Below, piece by piece: positions 1 to 10,623 of a DNA stretch of 64,000 nt. The position numbers were made by a program, and so were the translations under genes. Source of the stretch: an uncultured Ectothiorhodospiraceae bacterium (lineage in GTDB: Bacteria; Pseudomonadota; Gammaproteobacteria; UBA9214). Numbering within the stretch: position 1 is the stretch's first letter; each line of letters begins with the position of its first letter. The stretch is taken from assembly GCA_947258515.1 (NCBI GenBank), contig CAMYIO010000012.1, forward strand, positions 1 through 64,000. Reading direction: 5' to 3'. Below the pieces are notes generated by a model that worked only from the letters and a program-made list of their open reading frames with translations, did not search any database and was not told the origin of the DNA.

Positions 1-235
1 AGACGAAGTCGGCCTGCTGCTGTTCTTTGGCCGTCGGTTGATAGTCTGTCCCGGTACTCGAGGGCGCATCGGCCTGCTGCAGCTGTAACAGGATACTGGG
101 ATCGATGCCCAGGAAATAGGCAAGCCCGAGGGCGAGCACGATGGTGCCGATCCCCCCCTTGAACAGCCCCCCGCCCAGGCGGGAACCGCGACGATCTTCA
201 ATATGCGAACTTCTGCGCCCGGTTTTCCATCTCAT
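1..235 (-). CDS. Neutral zinc metallopeptidase, YpfJ family, N-terminal part (runs off window)
   Basis: Reverse-strand translation MRWKTGRRSSHIEDRRGSRLGGGLFKGGIGTIVLALGLAYFLGIDPS..., typical N-terminus of YpfJ-type metallopeptidases. Confidence 0.75.
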   Translation of the reverse strand, partial: MRWKTGRRSSHIEDRRGSRLGGGLFKGGIGTIVLALGLAYFLGIDPSILLQLQQADAPSSTGTDYQPTAKEQQQADFV

Positions 236-358
236 AACGACCTCCAGTATGACTGCAGCGGCCACAGTATAGTGCAAAATCGCGCCCTGCCAGAAGCCGG
301 CGTGGCAGGATATCAACGGACAGTTTACTGTCCTCGCCTTTTCAGTCACTATTCGGAT

Positions 359-1060
359 ATGAATACCGATACCACACTGAATGAAACGGGCAAGGGCAGC
401 AGCGGCCTGAAAATATTCCTGATTGTACTGGTCACCATCATCGTGACCGCTGCAGTCACCTTCTGGGTCATACGTACCTATATCTTTCCTGCTGAATTCA
501 AGCCGGTGCAACTCTCCGCCAGCGAAGAGCAGGTACTGGAGCAGAAGCTGGAACGTATTGACAGCATCCAGTCACGCCGCACCCGCGGAACAGCGAAGGC
601 GGAACAACGCGCGCAGGATGCCGCCGCGGATGTGCTGGAGCCCGAGGCCTACAGTGAAGAAGGTGCCAGTCGCAGTATCACGCTGACTGAACGCGAGTTG
701 AATGGCATGCTGGCCAAAAACACGGACCTGGCGAAAAAACTGGCCATCGACTTGTCCGAAAACCTGATGAGTGCCAAATTACTGGTCCCGGTTGATGAAG
801 ACTTTCCGGTGATGGGCGGACAGATTCTGAAAGTGCGTGCCGGCATGGAGCTCGCCTACAGGGACAATCGCCCCATCGTGATACTGAAAGGTATCAGTGT
901 CATGGGTGTACCCATCCCCAATGCCTGGCTGGGTGGTATAAAGAACATCGACCTGGTCGAATACTACGGCAACGAGTCGGGGTTCTGGAAGGCCTTCGCC
1001 GACGGCGTTGATAATGTTGAAATCGAGGATGGCAGCGTCACCCTGTTACTGAAAGAATAA
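359..1060 (+). CDS. Conserved hypothetical membrane-anchored protein
   Basis: ORF with N-terminal TM helix (IFLIVLVTIIVTAAVTFWVI); ATG at 359 preferred over the upstream ORF start at 203. Confidence 0.7.
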   Translation: MNTDTTLNETGKGSSGLKIFLIVLVTIIVTAAVTFWVIRTYIFPAEFKPVQLSASEEQVLEQKLERIDSIQSRRTRGTAKAEQRAQDAAADVLEPEAYSEEGASRSITLTERELNGMLAKNTDLAKKLAIDLSENLMSAKLLVPVDEDFPVMGGQILKVRAGMELAYRDNRPIVILKGISVMGVPIPNAWLGGIKNIDLVEYYGNESGFWKAFADGVDNVEIEDGSVTLLLKE

Positions 1061-1105
1061 CCCTGCTCACCACCCGGCCTGAGCCGGGTAATACGCGTTT
1101 ACAGG

Positions 1106-2395
1106 ATGTTTCGCATGAACATTAAAACACTGGGTCCCGCTATCCTCCTGGCACTTGCCGGATGCTTCGTTGCCTGGCAATTCGTCAACCCCGCACCACC
1201 CGATACCATCACCATCGCCACTGGCCAGCCAGGCGGCGCCTACCTGCTGTTTGCCGAGCGTTACCAGGCCGTGCTCGCGAGGGAAAAGATCACCCTGAAT
1301 ATCCTCGAAACGGCGGGCTCTGTGGAGAACCTGCAACTGCTTGAAAATGCGCCTGACAGCGTTGATATCGCCTTTGTACAGGGAGGTATCGCCAGTGCGG
1401 CGGGCAACCCGGGGCTTGTGTCACTCGCAAGCCTCTATTACGAACCCTTGTGGGTCTTCTACCGGGGAGCCGAAACACTGACGCGGCTCACACAACTGCA
1501 ATCCAAACGCATCGCCGCCGGAAAACCCGGCAGTGGTACCCATGCCGTGGCCATGATGCTGCTTGAAGACAATCGCCTGCAGATCAATCCCGCCGAGATC
1601 CTGTCAGTGGGGGGCCAGGAGGCCGCGGAGGCGCTGATCAGTGGCAGGGCCGATGCCGCCTTTTTTGTTGCCTCGGTGCAGTCACCGCGGGTACAGCAAC
1701 TGTTACGCCAACAGGACATACACCTCATGTCATTTGAACGTGCCGACGCCTATACGCGCCTGCACCATTCCCTGTCCCGCATTACCCTGCCTGAAGGCAC
1801 CATTGATCTGCAGGAGAATATTCCACCCCGCAACACCCTGCTGCTGGCAGCAACAGCCAATCTGGTGGTGCGCGATGACTTTCATTCCTCGCTGGTTGAC
1901 CTGTTGCTGCAGGCCGCGGAAGAAGTTCACGGCGCTGGCAGCCTGTTTGACGAGCCCGGCTATTTTCCCAATGACCAGAACCTGATATTCCCGCTCAATG
2001 ATCGCGCCCGCCACTATTTCAAACACGGGCCATCCTTCCTGCAGCGCTACCTGCCCTTCTGGACCGCCAACCTGCTTGACCGCATGAAGGTCATGCTGAT
2101 CCCGCTACTGACGCTGCTGATACCGCTGATCAAGATCATGCCGCCCACCTACCGCTGGCAGGCACGCAAGAAGGTCTATCGCTGGTACCGGGAACTGAAG
2201 GTCCTCGATTATGAACACCCGGACCAACTGCCGACGGACGCGCTGCTGACCACGATTAGCAAGCTAGATGATATGCAGGAGGAGGCCCGTAAGGTCACCA
2301 TCCCCCTGTCCTACTCGGACGAACTTTACAACCTGCGCCTGCACATCGACCTGGTACGCCGCAAGCTGAAGAAAGGACTGGCTGACAGGGTATAA
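1106..2395 (+). CDS. TRAP transporter solute-binding subunit, TAXI family
   Basis: TITIATGQPGGAYLLFAERYQ...SVDIAFVQGG motifs, plus C-terminal TM segment. Confidence 0.85.
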   Translation: MFRMNIKTLGPAILLALAGCFVAWQFVNPAPPDTITIATGQPGGAYLLFAERYQAVLAREKITLNILETAGSVENLQLLENAPDSVDIAFVQGGIASAAGNPGLVSLASLYYEPLWVFYRGAETLTRLTQLQSKRIAAGKPGSGTHAVAMMLLEDNRLQINPAEILSVGGQEAAEALISGRADAAFFVASVQSPRVQQLLRQQDIHLMSFERADAYTRLHHSLSRITLPEGTIDLQENIPPRNTLLLAATANLVVRDDFHSSLVDLLLQAAEEVHGAGSLFDEPGYFPNDQNLIFPLNDRARHYFKHGPSFLQRYLPFWTANLLDRMKVMLIPLLTLLIPLIKIMPPTYRWQARKKVYRWYRELKVLDYEHPDQLPTDALLTTISKLDDMQEEARKVTIPLSYSDELYNLRLHIDLVRRKLKKGLADRV

Positions 2396-2496
2396 GCTAT
2401 AAATATTTTAGTGAACTCCCGGACTGACTGCGGGAATTGGCTGCGCACCCTGCAAGATTAGCGGATATTCCAGCGCCCAAAGCGGGTGGCTTCCGG

Positions 2497-2883
2497 TTAC
2501 GGCTTCCTGCCCAGTAGCTCGATTTGATAACCATCGGGATCTTCGATGAAGGCGATAATGGTGGTACCCGCATTCATCGGGCCCGCCTCTCGTACAATCC
2601 TGCCGCCGCGGTGCTTCACTTCTGCCGTCGCCATGTAGACGTCATCGACCTCTATCGCGATGTGGCCGTAACCTTCGCCCGGATCGTAGTGATCCGTGCC
2701 CCAGTTATGCGTGAGTTCGATGACGGTATGCTCCGCCTCATCACCGTAACCGACGAAGGCCAGGGTAAACTCGCCTTCCGGGTATTCCTTGCTGCGCAGC
2801 AGTTTCATGCCCAGGACATGGGTATAGAACTTGATAGACCTGTCGAGGTCACCGACGCGCAGCATGGTATGGAGTAGTCGCAT
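2497..2883 (-). CDS. gloA: Lactoylglutathione lyase (glyoxalase I)
   Basis: [30 protein letters not shown]...; 128 aa VOC family. Confidence 0.95.
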   Translation of the reverse strand: MRLLHTMLRVGDLDRSIKFYTHVLGMKLLRSKEYPEGEFTLAFVGYGDEAEHTVIELTHNWGTDHYDPGEGYGHIAIEVDDVYMATAEVKHRGGRIVREAGPMNAGTTIIAFIEDPDGYQIELLGRKP

Positions 2884-2990
2884 GATAGTCGTCCCTTTTT
2901 AGTTACAAGAGAAAGAAACCGTAGTTACCCCGCTCCCCGGCCCCTTTATACCCCGAGGGGGCTCCCGGAGGAAGGGCAGACCCGCGGAAA

Positions 2991-4220
2991 TTATTTTTTC
3001 CTGCGGTCCGTTGTTTTCTGGCGAGCGGCAACACGCATGCGCAGGGCATTGAGTTTAATAAAACCTTCTGCATCCTTCTGGTTATAGGCACCTTCGTCAT
3101 CCTCGAAGGTCGCAATGCGCTCATCAAACAGGCTGTCTGAATCGGACTTTCTGCCCACCACGATGACATTGCCCTTGTAGAGTTTCAGGCGCACCGTGCC
3201 ATTGACGTGTTCCTGCGAGGCATCGATCAGTTGCTGCAGCATGCGCCGCTCCGGGCTCCACCAGTAACCGTTGTAAATCAGGGTCGCATAGCGCGGCATG
3301 AGTTCATCTTTCAGATGTGCGGCCTCACGGTCCAGCGTCAGGGATTCCATGGCACGATGTGCCTTCAGCAGGATAGTGCCTGCGGGCGTTTCGTAACAAC
3401 CACGCGACTTCATGCCGACGTAGCGGTTCTCGACAATGTCGGAACGTCCGATACCGTTCTCGCCACCGATCCTGTTGAGCGTTTCCATGATCTGGCCGGG
3501 GCTGTGCGACTTGCCGTCGATCGCCACCGCATCACCCTGCTCAAAGGTCAGTTCAATACAGGTGGGCGTATCCGGTGCATTTTCCGGCGATACCGTCCAC
3601 AACCACATCGCCTCTTCCGGCTCTGCCCAGGGGTCTTCAAGCACATCTCCTTCATAGGAAATGTGCAACGAATTGGCGTCCATGGAATACGGCGACTTGT
3701 TGCCCTTCATTTTATCAACCGGGATGCCGTGCTTGTCAGCATAGGCCATCAGGGTCTCGCGTGAAGTCAGGTCCCATTCGCGCCAGGGAGCAATCACCTT
3801 GATATCCGGGTTCAGAGCATAGGCGCCCAGTTCGAAGCGCACCTGGTCATTGCCCTTGCCGGTCGCACCGTGCGCGATGGCATCCGCCCCGGTCTCTTTG
3901 GCGATCTCGACCAGGCGTTTGGCAATCAGGGGACGGGCAATCGAGGTACCCAGCAGGTATTCGCCTTCGTAGATGGCATTGGCGCGAAACATGGGGAACA
4001 CGAAGTCACGGGCAAATTCCTCTTTCAGTGACTCGATATAGACTTCCTTGACACCCATGGCATAGGCCTTTTCACGCGCCGGTTCGATTTCCTCTCCCTG
4101 GCCAACATCCGCGGTGAAGGTGACGACCTCGCAGTTGTAGACTTCCTCGAGCCACTTGAGAATGATGGAGGTATCGAGTCCTCCGGAATAGGCCAATACG
4201 ACTTTCCTGATCTCTGACAT
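2991..4220 (-). CDS. argG: Argininosuccinate synthase
   Basis: [20 protein letters not shown]-loop, full-length 409 aa. Confidence 0.97.
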   Translation of the reverse strand: MSEIRKVVLAYSGGLDTSIILKWLEEVYNCEVVTFTADVGQGEEIEPAREKAYAMGVKEVYIESLKEEFARDFVFPMFRANAIYEGEYLLGTSIARPLIAKRLVEIAKETGADAIAHGATGKGNDQVRFELGAYALNPDIKVIAPWREWDLTSRETLMAYADKHGIPVDKMKGNKSPYSMDANSLHISYEGDVLEDPWAEPEEAMWLWTVSPENAPDTPTCIELTFEQGDAVAIDGKSHSPGQIMETLNRIGGENGIGRSDIVENRYVGMKSRGCYETPAGTILLKAHRAMESLTLDREAAHLKDELMPRYATLIYNGYWWSPERRMLQQLIDASQEHVNGTVRLKLYKGNVIVVGRKSDSDSLFDERIATFEDDEGAYNQKDAEGFIKLNALRMRVAARQKTTDRRKK

Positions 4221-4222
4221 AG

Positions 4223-6833
4223 TTACGCCCTGGTAGTTTTTCTGCTGCGCCGCAAGCGTGACAGCAAGCGCCGCGCCATATCGCCAAACAGTTCCGTCTG
4301 GGTCGGATGCGGATGGATGGCCCCGGCGACCTGTTCCAGCGTCATGTTACCCGACACCATCATCACGGCCTCACCGATAAGCGTGTCCGCATGATCCGCA
4401 AGAAAATGCACGCCGACAATGCGGTGCGTTGCCTTGTCTGCAACGATCTTGATCATGCCGTGGGTCTCGTTATTGATCATGGCCTTGGCATCGATGCTCA
4501 TGGGCACCTTCACCTCGACCGCATCCATGCCGTTCGCTTTGGCCTGTTCAACCGACACACCGACAAACGCCGCCTGTGGACGGGAAAAGATGACGCCGCA
4601 ATCCTTGTCCTGATCATAGCGCATGTTTTCGCCAAGAATGGTCGCTGCCGTCACCCGCCCCTGCTGGCCGGCGGTGTGTGCCAGCATCAAACCACCGATG
4701 ACGTCGCCAACGGCAAAGATGTGCGGCACGCTGCTACGGCAACGGCTGTCCACGGCAATCACGCTGCGCTCGTGGGCAACGCCGGCAGACTCAAGATTCA
4801 GGCCGTCCAGCACCGGTCGCTTGCCCGTGGCCATGATGACGTAATCCACGGTGAGGTTGCGTTTCTTGCCCTCGCTGTCGGTGTAGGCCAGTTTCATGCT
4901 CCCCGGCACACCGCTGATCTTACTGACCGCCGCCGCGGTGTGAACATCCAGCCGCGGTTCGTCCGCCAGGATAGTCGACAACGTTTTTGCAATTTCGGGC
5001 TCGACCTCGGCCAGGATACGGTCCTGTGCTTCCAGCAGTGTGACCTTGCTGCCGAAGTCCTGAAAGATCTGCGCCATTTCCACGCCTATGGCACCCGCGC
5101 CGACCACGGCCAGCTTCTTCGGCGGTGCGCTCAGCGCCCACACCGTGTCGGAGGTCAGCACGCCGCCGTTCTCAAGCCCCTCGGCCGCACCGGGAATCGG
5201 CGGAATGAAGGGGGGGGCACCAGTGGCCACCACGGCACAACCGAAGGTCAGTGTTTTCTGTGCACTACCCACCGGTATTGCAGCACGGCTGTGCGGATCG
5301 TCCTGGTTGGTAGAGGTATGTACCGCCAGTGTGTGCGCATCGATAAACTGGCCAAAGCCCTGCAGGTAGTCAATACGCACGCCCTTGTCCGTCTTCAATG
5401 CCATTTCGCCACGGGTTTCCAGTACCTGTCGACGGTGTGCCTCGAGGTCTTTCCATACCAGTCTGGCCTTGTGGGTACCGGTGACACCGAGGTGTGCGTC
5501 TTGCGCCCGGTCGCGTATGCGATCAGCGGCGGCGCGCCACGCCTTGGAGGGAATACAGCCCCGCCACAGGCATTCGCCGCCGGGAAACGGTGAATCATTG
5601 ATCAGCGCAACCTTCAGCTTGTGCGCCACCAGGTCGCGGGCACAGTCCTCACCACCCGGGCCACCGCCAATGACGACCACATCGTAATCCCAGTCGCCCT
5701 CGGGGATCGCCGGCCCACCCGGCCCCATCCAGTCGGCGGGACGTTCCAGCAGTGACTTCAGTGTGCGCAGGAACAGCGCCACATCCGCGCCATTGACGAC
5801 GCGATGGTCCGCGGTAATGGTGAAGGCGCTGCCTTTTTCGGTATTCGAGGAAATCGCCAGTATCGCCGCCAGCCCGGGGGTCGCGATGGCATCGAAGTAA
5901 CTGACATCGAACATGCCCATGTTGGAGATCTGAAAACTGGCGCCGCTGAATTCTTCCGGATTCAGGTGACGGGTGCGCGCACGTGCCACCAGGTCTTTCC
6001 AGTCAGTGTTCAGTTCGGACAACTCGCGCGACTCGCAGGCACGCAATATCGGCACCACCAGCCCGCCGTCGTCGGCGGCCACGGCCATACCGATATCGGC
6101 CTGGCTGCGTTCAATCAACTTGTCATCCGGCTGGTAACACCAGTTCATTTTCGGATGTTGCAGCATGGCCAGGCCACAGGCCTTGGCGATCGCCACGGTC
6201 ACCGAGACGCCGGCCGACTTGGCCGCGCTCATCAGATACTCAAGATGAATGTGGCTCGTGACGCGGAAGGTCGGCATGGAGATGGACGAGGCCATGGCCC
6301 TGGAGATGGCCTTCTCCATCGATTTCATCGCTCTGCCATCACCGGCGACCGCGACTTCGAAGGGTGCGGGTGCGCGTTGAATATCACTCGCGGTAACCAC
6401 ACCGCCCGGTCCGGAGCCGCTGATGCGATCGATATCGGTACCCTGCTGTGCCGCCAGCTTGCGTGCCAGTGGCGATGCCTTGCTGCCCTGCGGACGCGGC
6501 GTCGGAGCGACACCCGGTGCGCCCGATGGCGTTGCCCTGGCTGTCGCGGCCGGCGCAGCTGCCAGCGGTGCAGCACCGGCTGCGGGCGCGGCTGTTACCC
6601 CGGACTGGCTGTCAACGACATCATCCCTGGAATCCACCAGGTAGCCAATCGGGTGTGTGACCGCCACCACCGAGTCAACCGCTGCGATCCATGACGGCCT
6701 TGTCGGTTTCCACCGTGGCGACAATATCGCCACGCTTGATTTCATCGCCGATATTCTTTTCCCAACTGACCACGACACCTTCGGTCATGGTGTCGGACAG
6801 TTGCGGCATTTTTATTACGTAGGGTTCAGACAT
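4223..6833 (-). pseudogene. Fused pyruvate dehydrogenase E2 (dihydrolipoyl acetyltransferase)-E3 (dihydrolipoyl dehydrogenase), frameshifted in the lipoyl domain
   Basis: Start ATG at 6833 gives MSEPYVIKMPQLSDTMTEGVVVSWEKNIGDEIKRGDIVATVETDKAVMDRSG*; reading resumes in another frame at AAVDSVVAVTHPIGYLVDS, followed by PSBD, E2 catalytic domain and E3 (GGECLWRGCIPSK). Confidence 0.85.
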
Positions 6834-6907
6834 TCAGTAATTGTCCAGTTAGTGGGCAAGCAAACTCTTTATGCTCATATTCGAATGACGCTTACTCCTG
6901 AGAGACT

Positions 6908-6988
6908 TGCCACGGAAGCACACGGAAAAACACGGAAATATTTCTGTAATACAATTTATTCTTGTGTGTTTTCCGTGTGCTTCCGTGG
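6908..6988. repeat. Long near-perfect inverted repeat (CCACGGAAGCACACGGAAAAACAC type) between pdhB and the E2-E3 gene
   Basis: Arms gccacggaagcacacggaaaaacac (6908-6932) and gtgtgttttccgtgtgcttccgtggc (about 6963-6988). Confidence 0.85.
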
Positions 6989-7036
6989 CCATTTGAATAT
7001 TTTATAAAGAGGTCACTCAAGCAAGCATCATTATTT

Positions 7037-8017
7037 TCACACACCAAAAATTCCGCGTACGGCTGCAACCACGTCACCGGGGTTCGGCAGGGCCGCCTTT
7101 TCCAGGGCATGGTTGTAGGGAATCGGCACGTTCAGCGCGGACACGCGCAGCGGCGCGGCATCCAGTTCGAAGAAACATTCTTCATTGATGATTGCCATCA
7201 CCTCGGCGCCGACACCGACGGCCGGCTCCGCTTCCTCGACAATCACCGCACGATGGGTCTTGCTGACCGAGTTGCGAATCCCGGCACGATCCAGCGGACT
7301 GAGCGCATACAGGTCGATCACCTCTGCCTCGATGCCATGATGCTTCGATAACTGTTCTGCCGCCTGCAGGCACCAGTGCACGGAGATGTTATAGCCGAAC
7401 AGGGTAACGTCGCGGCCCTCGCGGGCAATCTCGGAGCCTTCCAGGGGATGAAAGTATTCTTCCCCGGGGACCTCGCCCTTCATGTTGTACATCAGCTCGT
7501 GTTCGTTGATAAACACGGGATCGTTGCAACGCACCGCGGATTTCAACAGGCCATAGGCCTGGCGCGGACTGGACGGCGTCACGACACGCAGGCCGGCGAC
7601 ACCCATAAAGACTTTCTCCATGCGCGCGGAGTGCTGCGAGCCCAACTGGTGGGCGGTGCCGCCCGGGGAACGAATCACCACCGGCGCCGTCAGCTGACCA
7701 CCGGACATGTAACGTACCTTGGCGGCGGTATTGAAGATCTGGTCCATGGCGAGCCAGGCAAAGTTCACAGACATGATCTCGATAATCGGGCGCACGCCGA
7801 GGAAGGAGGCACCGATACCGAGGCCGGTATAACCATTCTCCGATATCGGTGTATCGATGACGCGCGCCTCGCCGTACTTGTCGTAGAGGCCCGAGGTCGC
7901 CTTGTAGGTTCCGCCGACGACACCGATGTCCTCACCCATGCAAATCACCATCGGGTCATTCGCCATCTCTTCATCGTGGGCGCGCATGATCGCCTCCCAG
8001 TACATGATCTCGGCCAT
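7037..8017 (-). CDS. pdhB: Pyruvate dehydrogenase E1 component, beta subunit
   Basis: MAEIMYWEAIMRAHDEEMANDPMVICMGEDIGVVGGTYKAT...; 326 aa. Confidence 0.93.
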   Translation of the reverse strand: MAEIMYWEAIMRAHDEEMANDPMVICMGEDIGVVGGTYKATSGLYDKYGEARVIDTPISENGYTGLGIGASFLGVRPIIEIMSVNFAWLAMDQIFNTAAKVRYMSGGQLTAPVVIRSPGGTAHQLGSQHSARMEKVFMGVAGLRVVTPSSPRQAYGLLKSAVRCNDPVFINEHELMYNMKGEVPGEEYFHPLEGSEIAREGRDVTLFGYNISVHWCLQAAEQLSKHHGIEAEVIDLYALSPLDRAGIRNSVSKTHRAVIVEEAEPAVGVGAEVMAIINEECFFELDAAPLRVSALNVPIPYNHALEKAALPNPGDVVAAVRGIFGV

Positions 8018-9009
8018 TACTGCACCCCGCCCCTGACCCAGGGGTCATTCTCGGCAAGGACGTATTTCTCCACGTCCGCTACCTTTGGTTCGGGTGATTC
8101 CGTCGCAAAGCGAATCACCTCATCCTCGATCTCGTCGAGCACGGCTGTATCCATATCGGTGTATTCGTCCAGTGTCAGTACACCCGCATCGATGAGGCGA
8201 TCACGCAACATGATGACCGGATCACGGCCACTCCACATGCGTTCTTCCTTCTTCGCCCGGTAGGCATTGGAGTCCGACATCGAATGCCCGCGATAGCGGT
8301 AGGTCATGAGTTCAAGAAAGTATGGCCCCTTGCCGGAACGGACATGTTCGACGGCCTTCGTCGCCGCCTTGTGCACCAGATCAAAGTCCTGCCCGTCTTC
8401 CTGGGCCGACGGGATGTTATAGGCAGACACGCGCTGGTACTGGTCGAGCACGGCCGTGGAGCGGTCGATGCGGGTACCGATGCCGTAGAGGTTGTTTTCA
8501 CAGACGTACAGCACCGGCAGATTCCACAGCGCGGCCATGTTGAGTGACTCGTGAAAGGTACCCTGGTTGTTGGCGGCATCACCGAGAAAACAGATACAGA
8601 TTTCATTACCGCCCTGCATCTGGATACCCTTGGCAATGCCGGCGGCAAGCGGGAACGGCCCGCCGACCAGTGCGTAGCCACCCATGAAGCGGTGCGCCAC
8701 ATCGAATATGTGCATGGAACCGCCGCGGCCCTTGCTGACGCCGGTCTCCCTGGCAAACAGCTCGGCCATGATATGACGCGGGTCGGAACCTGCCTTGATG
8801 GCATGCACATGGTCACGGTAACTGGTGATCACGTAGTCATGGCCCGGCTGTGCCGCTTCCAGCACACCGAAGGCACAGGCCTCTTCACCGGGATAGAGGT
8901 GCAGGAAGCCGCCAATGTTGCGTTCCACGTACGCCTCGTAGCAGCGTTCTTCAAAGCGGCGCGCGAACAGCATCTCGCGCAACACGCGTTTTTTGTCAGT
9001 GTTTTTCAT
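8017..9009 (-). CDS. pdhA: Pyruvate dehydrogenase E1 component, alpha subunit
   Basis: TPP motif GDAANNQGTFHESLNMAALWNLPVLYVCENN; 4-nt stop/start overlap region with pdhB. Confidence 0.93.
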   Translation of the reverse strand: MKNTDKKRVLREMLFARRFEERCYEAYVERNIGGFLHLYPGEEACAFGVLEAAQPGHDYVITSYRDHVHAIKAGSDPRHIMAELFARETGVSKGRGGSMHIFDVAHRFMGGYALVGGPFPLAAGIAKGIQMQGGNEICICFLGDAANNQGTFHESLNMAALWNLPVLYVCENNLYGIGTRIDRSTAVLDQYQRVSAYNIPSAQEDGQDFDLVHKAATKAVEHVRSGKGPYFLELMTYRYRGHSMSDSNAYRAKKEERMWSGRDPVIMLRDRLIDAGVLTLDEYTDMDTAVLDEIEDEVIRFATESPEPKVADVEKYVLAENDPWVRGGVQ

Positions 9010-9090
9010 AGTTTAGAGAAACAGCGGTATCCGAATTACAGCAAGCGCGATATGATCAGCGTTTTGCGTTAACAGGTCAAGGCAAAAAGC

Positions 9091-10623
9091 ATGCAGATAC
9101 CCTATGATCACAGTGAAAAAGTCAAGTTAAATCAACACACAACCCGCCCCGGGAACAGGCAGCTGGATGCCAGCCGGGTCGCCCTGGTGATAATCCCGGA
9201 ACAGCCGGGCAAGGCCGTCTGGGAACAAATAGCCTGCGCCGACACCCTGAAATCACGCTACCTGCGGCACACGCGCCAACACAAGGACGACAAGCGTCTG
9301 GGCACCGACCTGCCGAACAGGAACGGCACGCATGTGATCCTGCAAACCCTGGATGTTAACGCCAGTACCTTTGAGTTGCTGACCACGGCCCGTGAACTGG
9401 CGGCAGCGATCCATCGCATTGATCCACCGTCAGTGCTGCTGCAACTGGCAGGCTTTGACCAGGCAACGGGGGCCCGCCTGCTGGAAACGCTGATAGCCGC
9501 ACTGCTGGCATCAACGTGCCCGATGCCGAGTTATAAAACCGACAAACAGGCTGCGGTCACGCTGCGGCGTATCGATGTCTATGGCCTGGCAGAAAAGGTC
9601 GACCTTGCACAGGTCAGCGCCGAGATTACCGGCAACCACCTGGCACGCTGGCTGGCGGCGTTGCCGGCGAATGAACTCACGCCCGGCCGTTACCGGCAGT
9701 TTGTCAGCAAGCTGGCAACCGCCGAAGGCTGGAAAATGGACTTCCTCGATACGCGTGCACTGGCACGCAAAAAGGCGGGAGCCTTTCTGGCCGTTTGCCA
9801 GGGCAGCCCGACCCGTGACGCCGGTATCGTTCACCTCACCTATAAACCGAAAAAACGTGGCCCGGCGAAAGACAACACCCGCAAGCTGGCACTGGTCGGC
9901 AAGGGCATTTGCTTCGACACCGGCGGTGTCAATTTAAAACCGGCGAAGTACATGAACGGCATGCACGAAGACATGCAGGGCAGCGCCGTGGCCCTGGGGA
10001 CGCTACTGGCATTGAGCCGGCTACGGGTCGATTACCGCATTGACTGCTGGCTGGCACTCGCCGAGAACCACGTCGGCAACAAGGCCTACAAACCCAACGA
10101 TGTCGTGATTGCCAGCAATGGCACCAGCATCGAGGTCAAACATACCGACGCCGAGGGCCGCATGGTACTGGCCGACACACTGGCGCTGGCCAGCAAGACC
10201 AAACCCTATTTGCTGATCGACTATGCGACGCTGACCGGCGCCTGCATCTATTCACTGTCCTCGCGCTACAGCGGCGTATTCAGCAACCGGCAAACCTTAA
10301 ATGACACCTTGACCACGGCCGGGCGTGACAGCGGCGAACGGGTGTGGCCCTTCCCGCTGGACAAGGATTTTGATGAATCCCTGAAGTCGACCATTGCCGA
10401 CACCCTGCAATGCACGCTGGAGGGCGATGCCGACCACATACTGGCCGCGCGCTTTCTGCAGCGCTTTATCAATGAGGACATTAACTGGGTGCACGTTGAC
10501 CTGGCCGCCAGCAATCACAAGGGCGGGCTGGCCCATATCCCGACCGATACAACCGGCTTCGGGGTACGCTACACACTGAACCTTTTGCAGCAACAATCGG
10601 TGCTGGAACATACATGGAACTGA
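9091..10623 (+). CDS. Leucyl aminopeptidase family (M17) protein
   Basis: VGKGICFDTGGVNLKPAKYMNGMHEDMQGSA and NTDAEGRMVLAD-like (KHTDAEGRMVLAD) metal-binding motifs. Confidence 0.92.
   Translation: MQIPYDHSEKVKLNQHTTRPGNRQLDASRVALVIIPEQPGKAVWEQIACADTLKSRYLRHTRQHKDDKRLGTDLPNRNGTHVILQTLDVNASTFELLTTARELAAAIHRIDPPSVLLQLAGFDQATGARLLETLIAALLASTCPMPSYKTDKQAAVTLRRIDVYGLAEKVDLAQVSAEITGNHLARWLAALPANELTPGRYRQFVSKLATAEGWKMDFLDTRALARKKAGAFLAVCQGSPTRDAGIVHLTYKPKKRGPAKDNTRKLALVGKGICFDTGGVNLKPAKYMNGMHEDMQGSAVALGTLLALSRLRVDYRIDCWLALAENHVGNKAYKPNDVVIASNGTSIEVKHTDAEGRMVLADTLALASKTKPYLLIDYATLTGACIYSLSSRYSGVFSNRQTLNDTLTTAGRDSGERVWPFPLDKDFDESLKSTIADTLQCTLEGDADHILAARFLQRFINEDINWVHVDLAASNHKGGLAHIPTDTTGFGVRYTLNLLQQQSVLEHTWN

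Noticed and set aside
4072-4287. Small minus-strand ORF bridging E2-E3 and argG
   Set aside because: Out-of-frame overlap with both genes; no independent coding evidence.
4307-5593. 428-aa plus-strand ORF opposite the E2-E3 gene
   Set aside because: Antisense shadow of a well-supported coding gene in GC-rich DNA; low-complexity His/Arg-rich translation with no family features.
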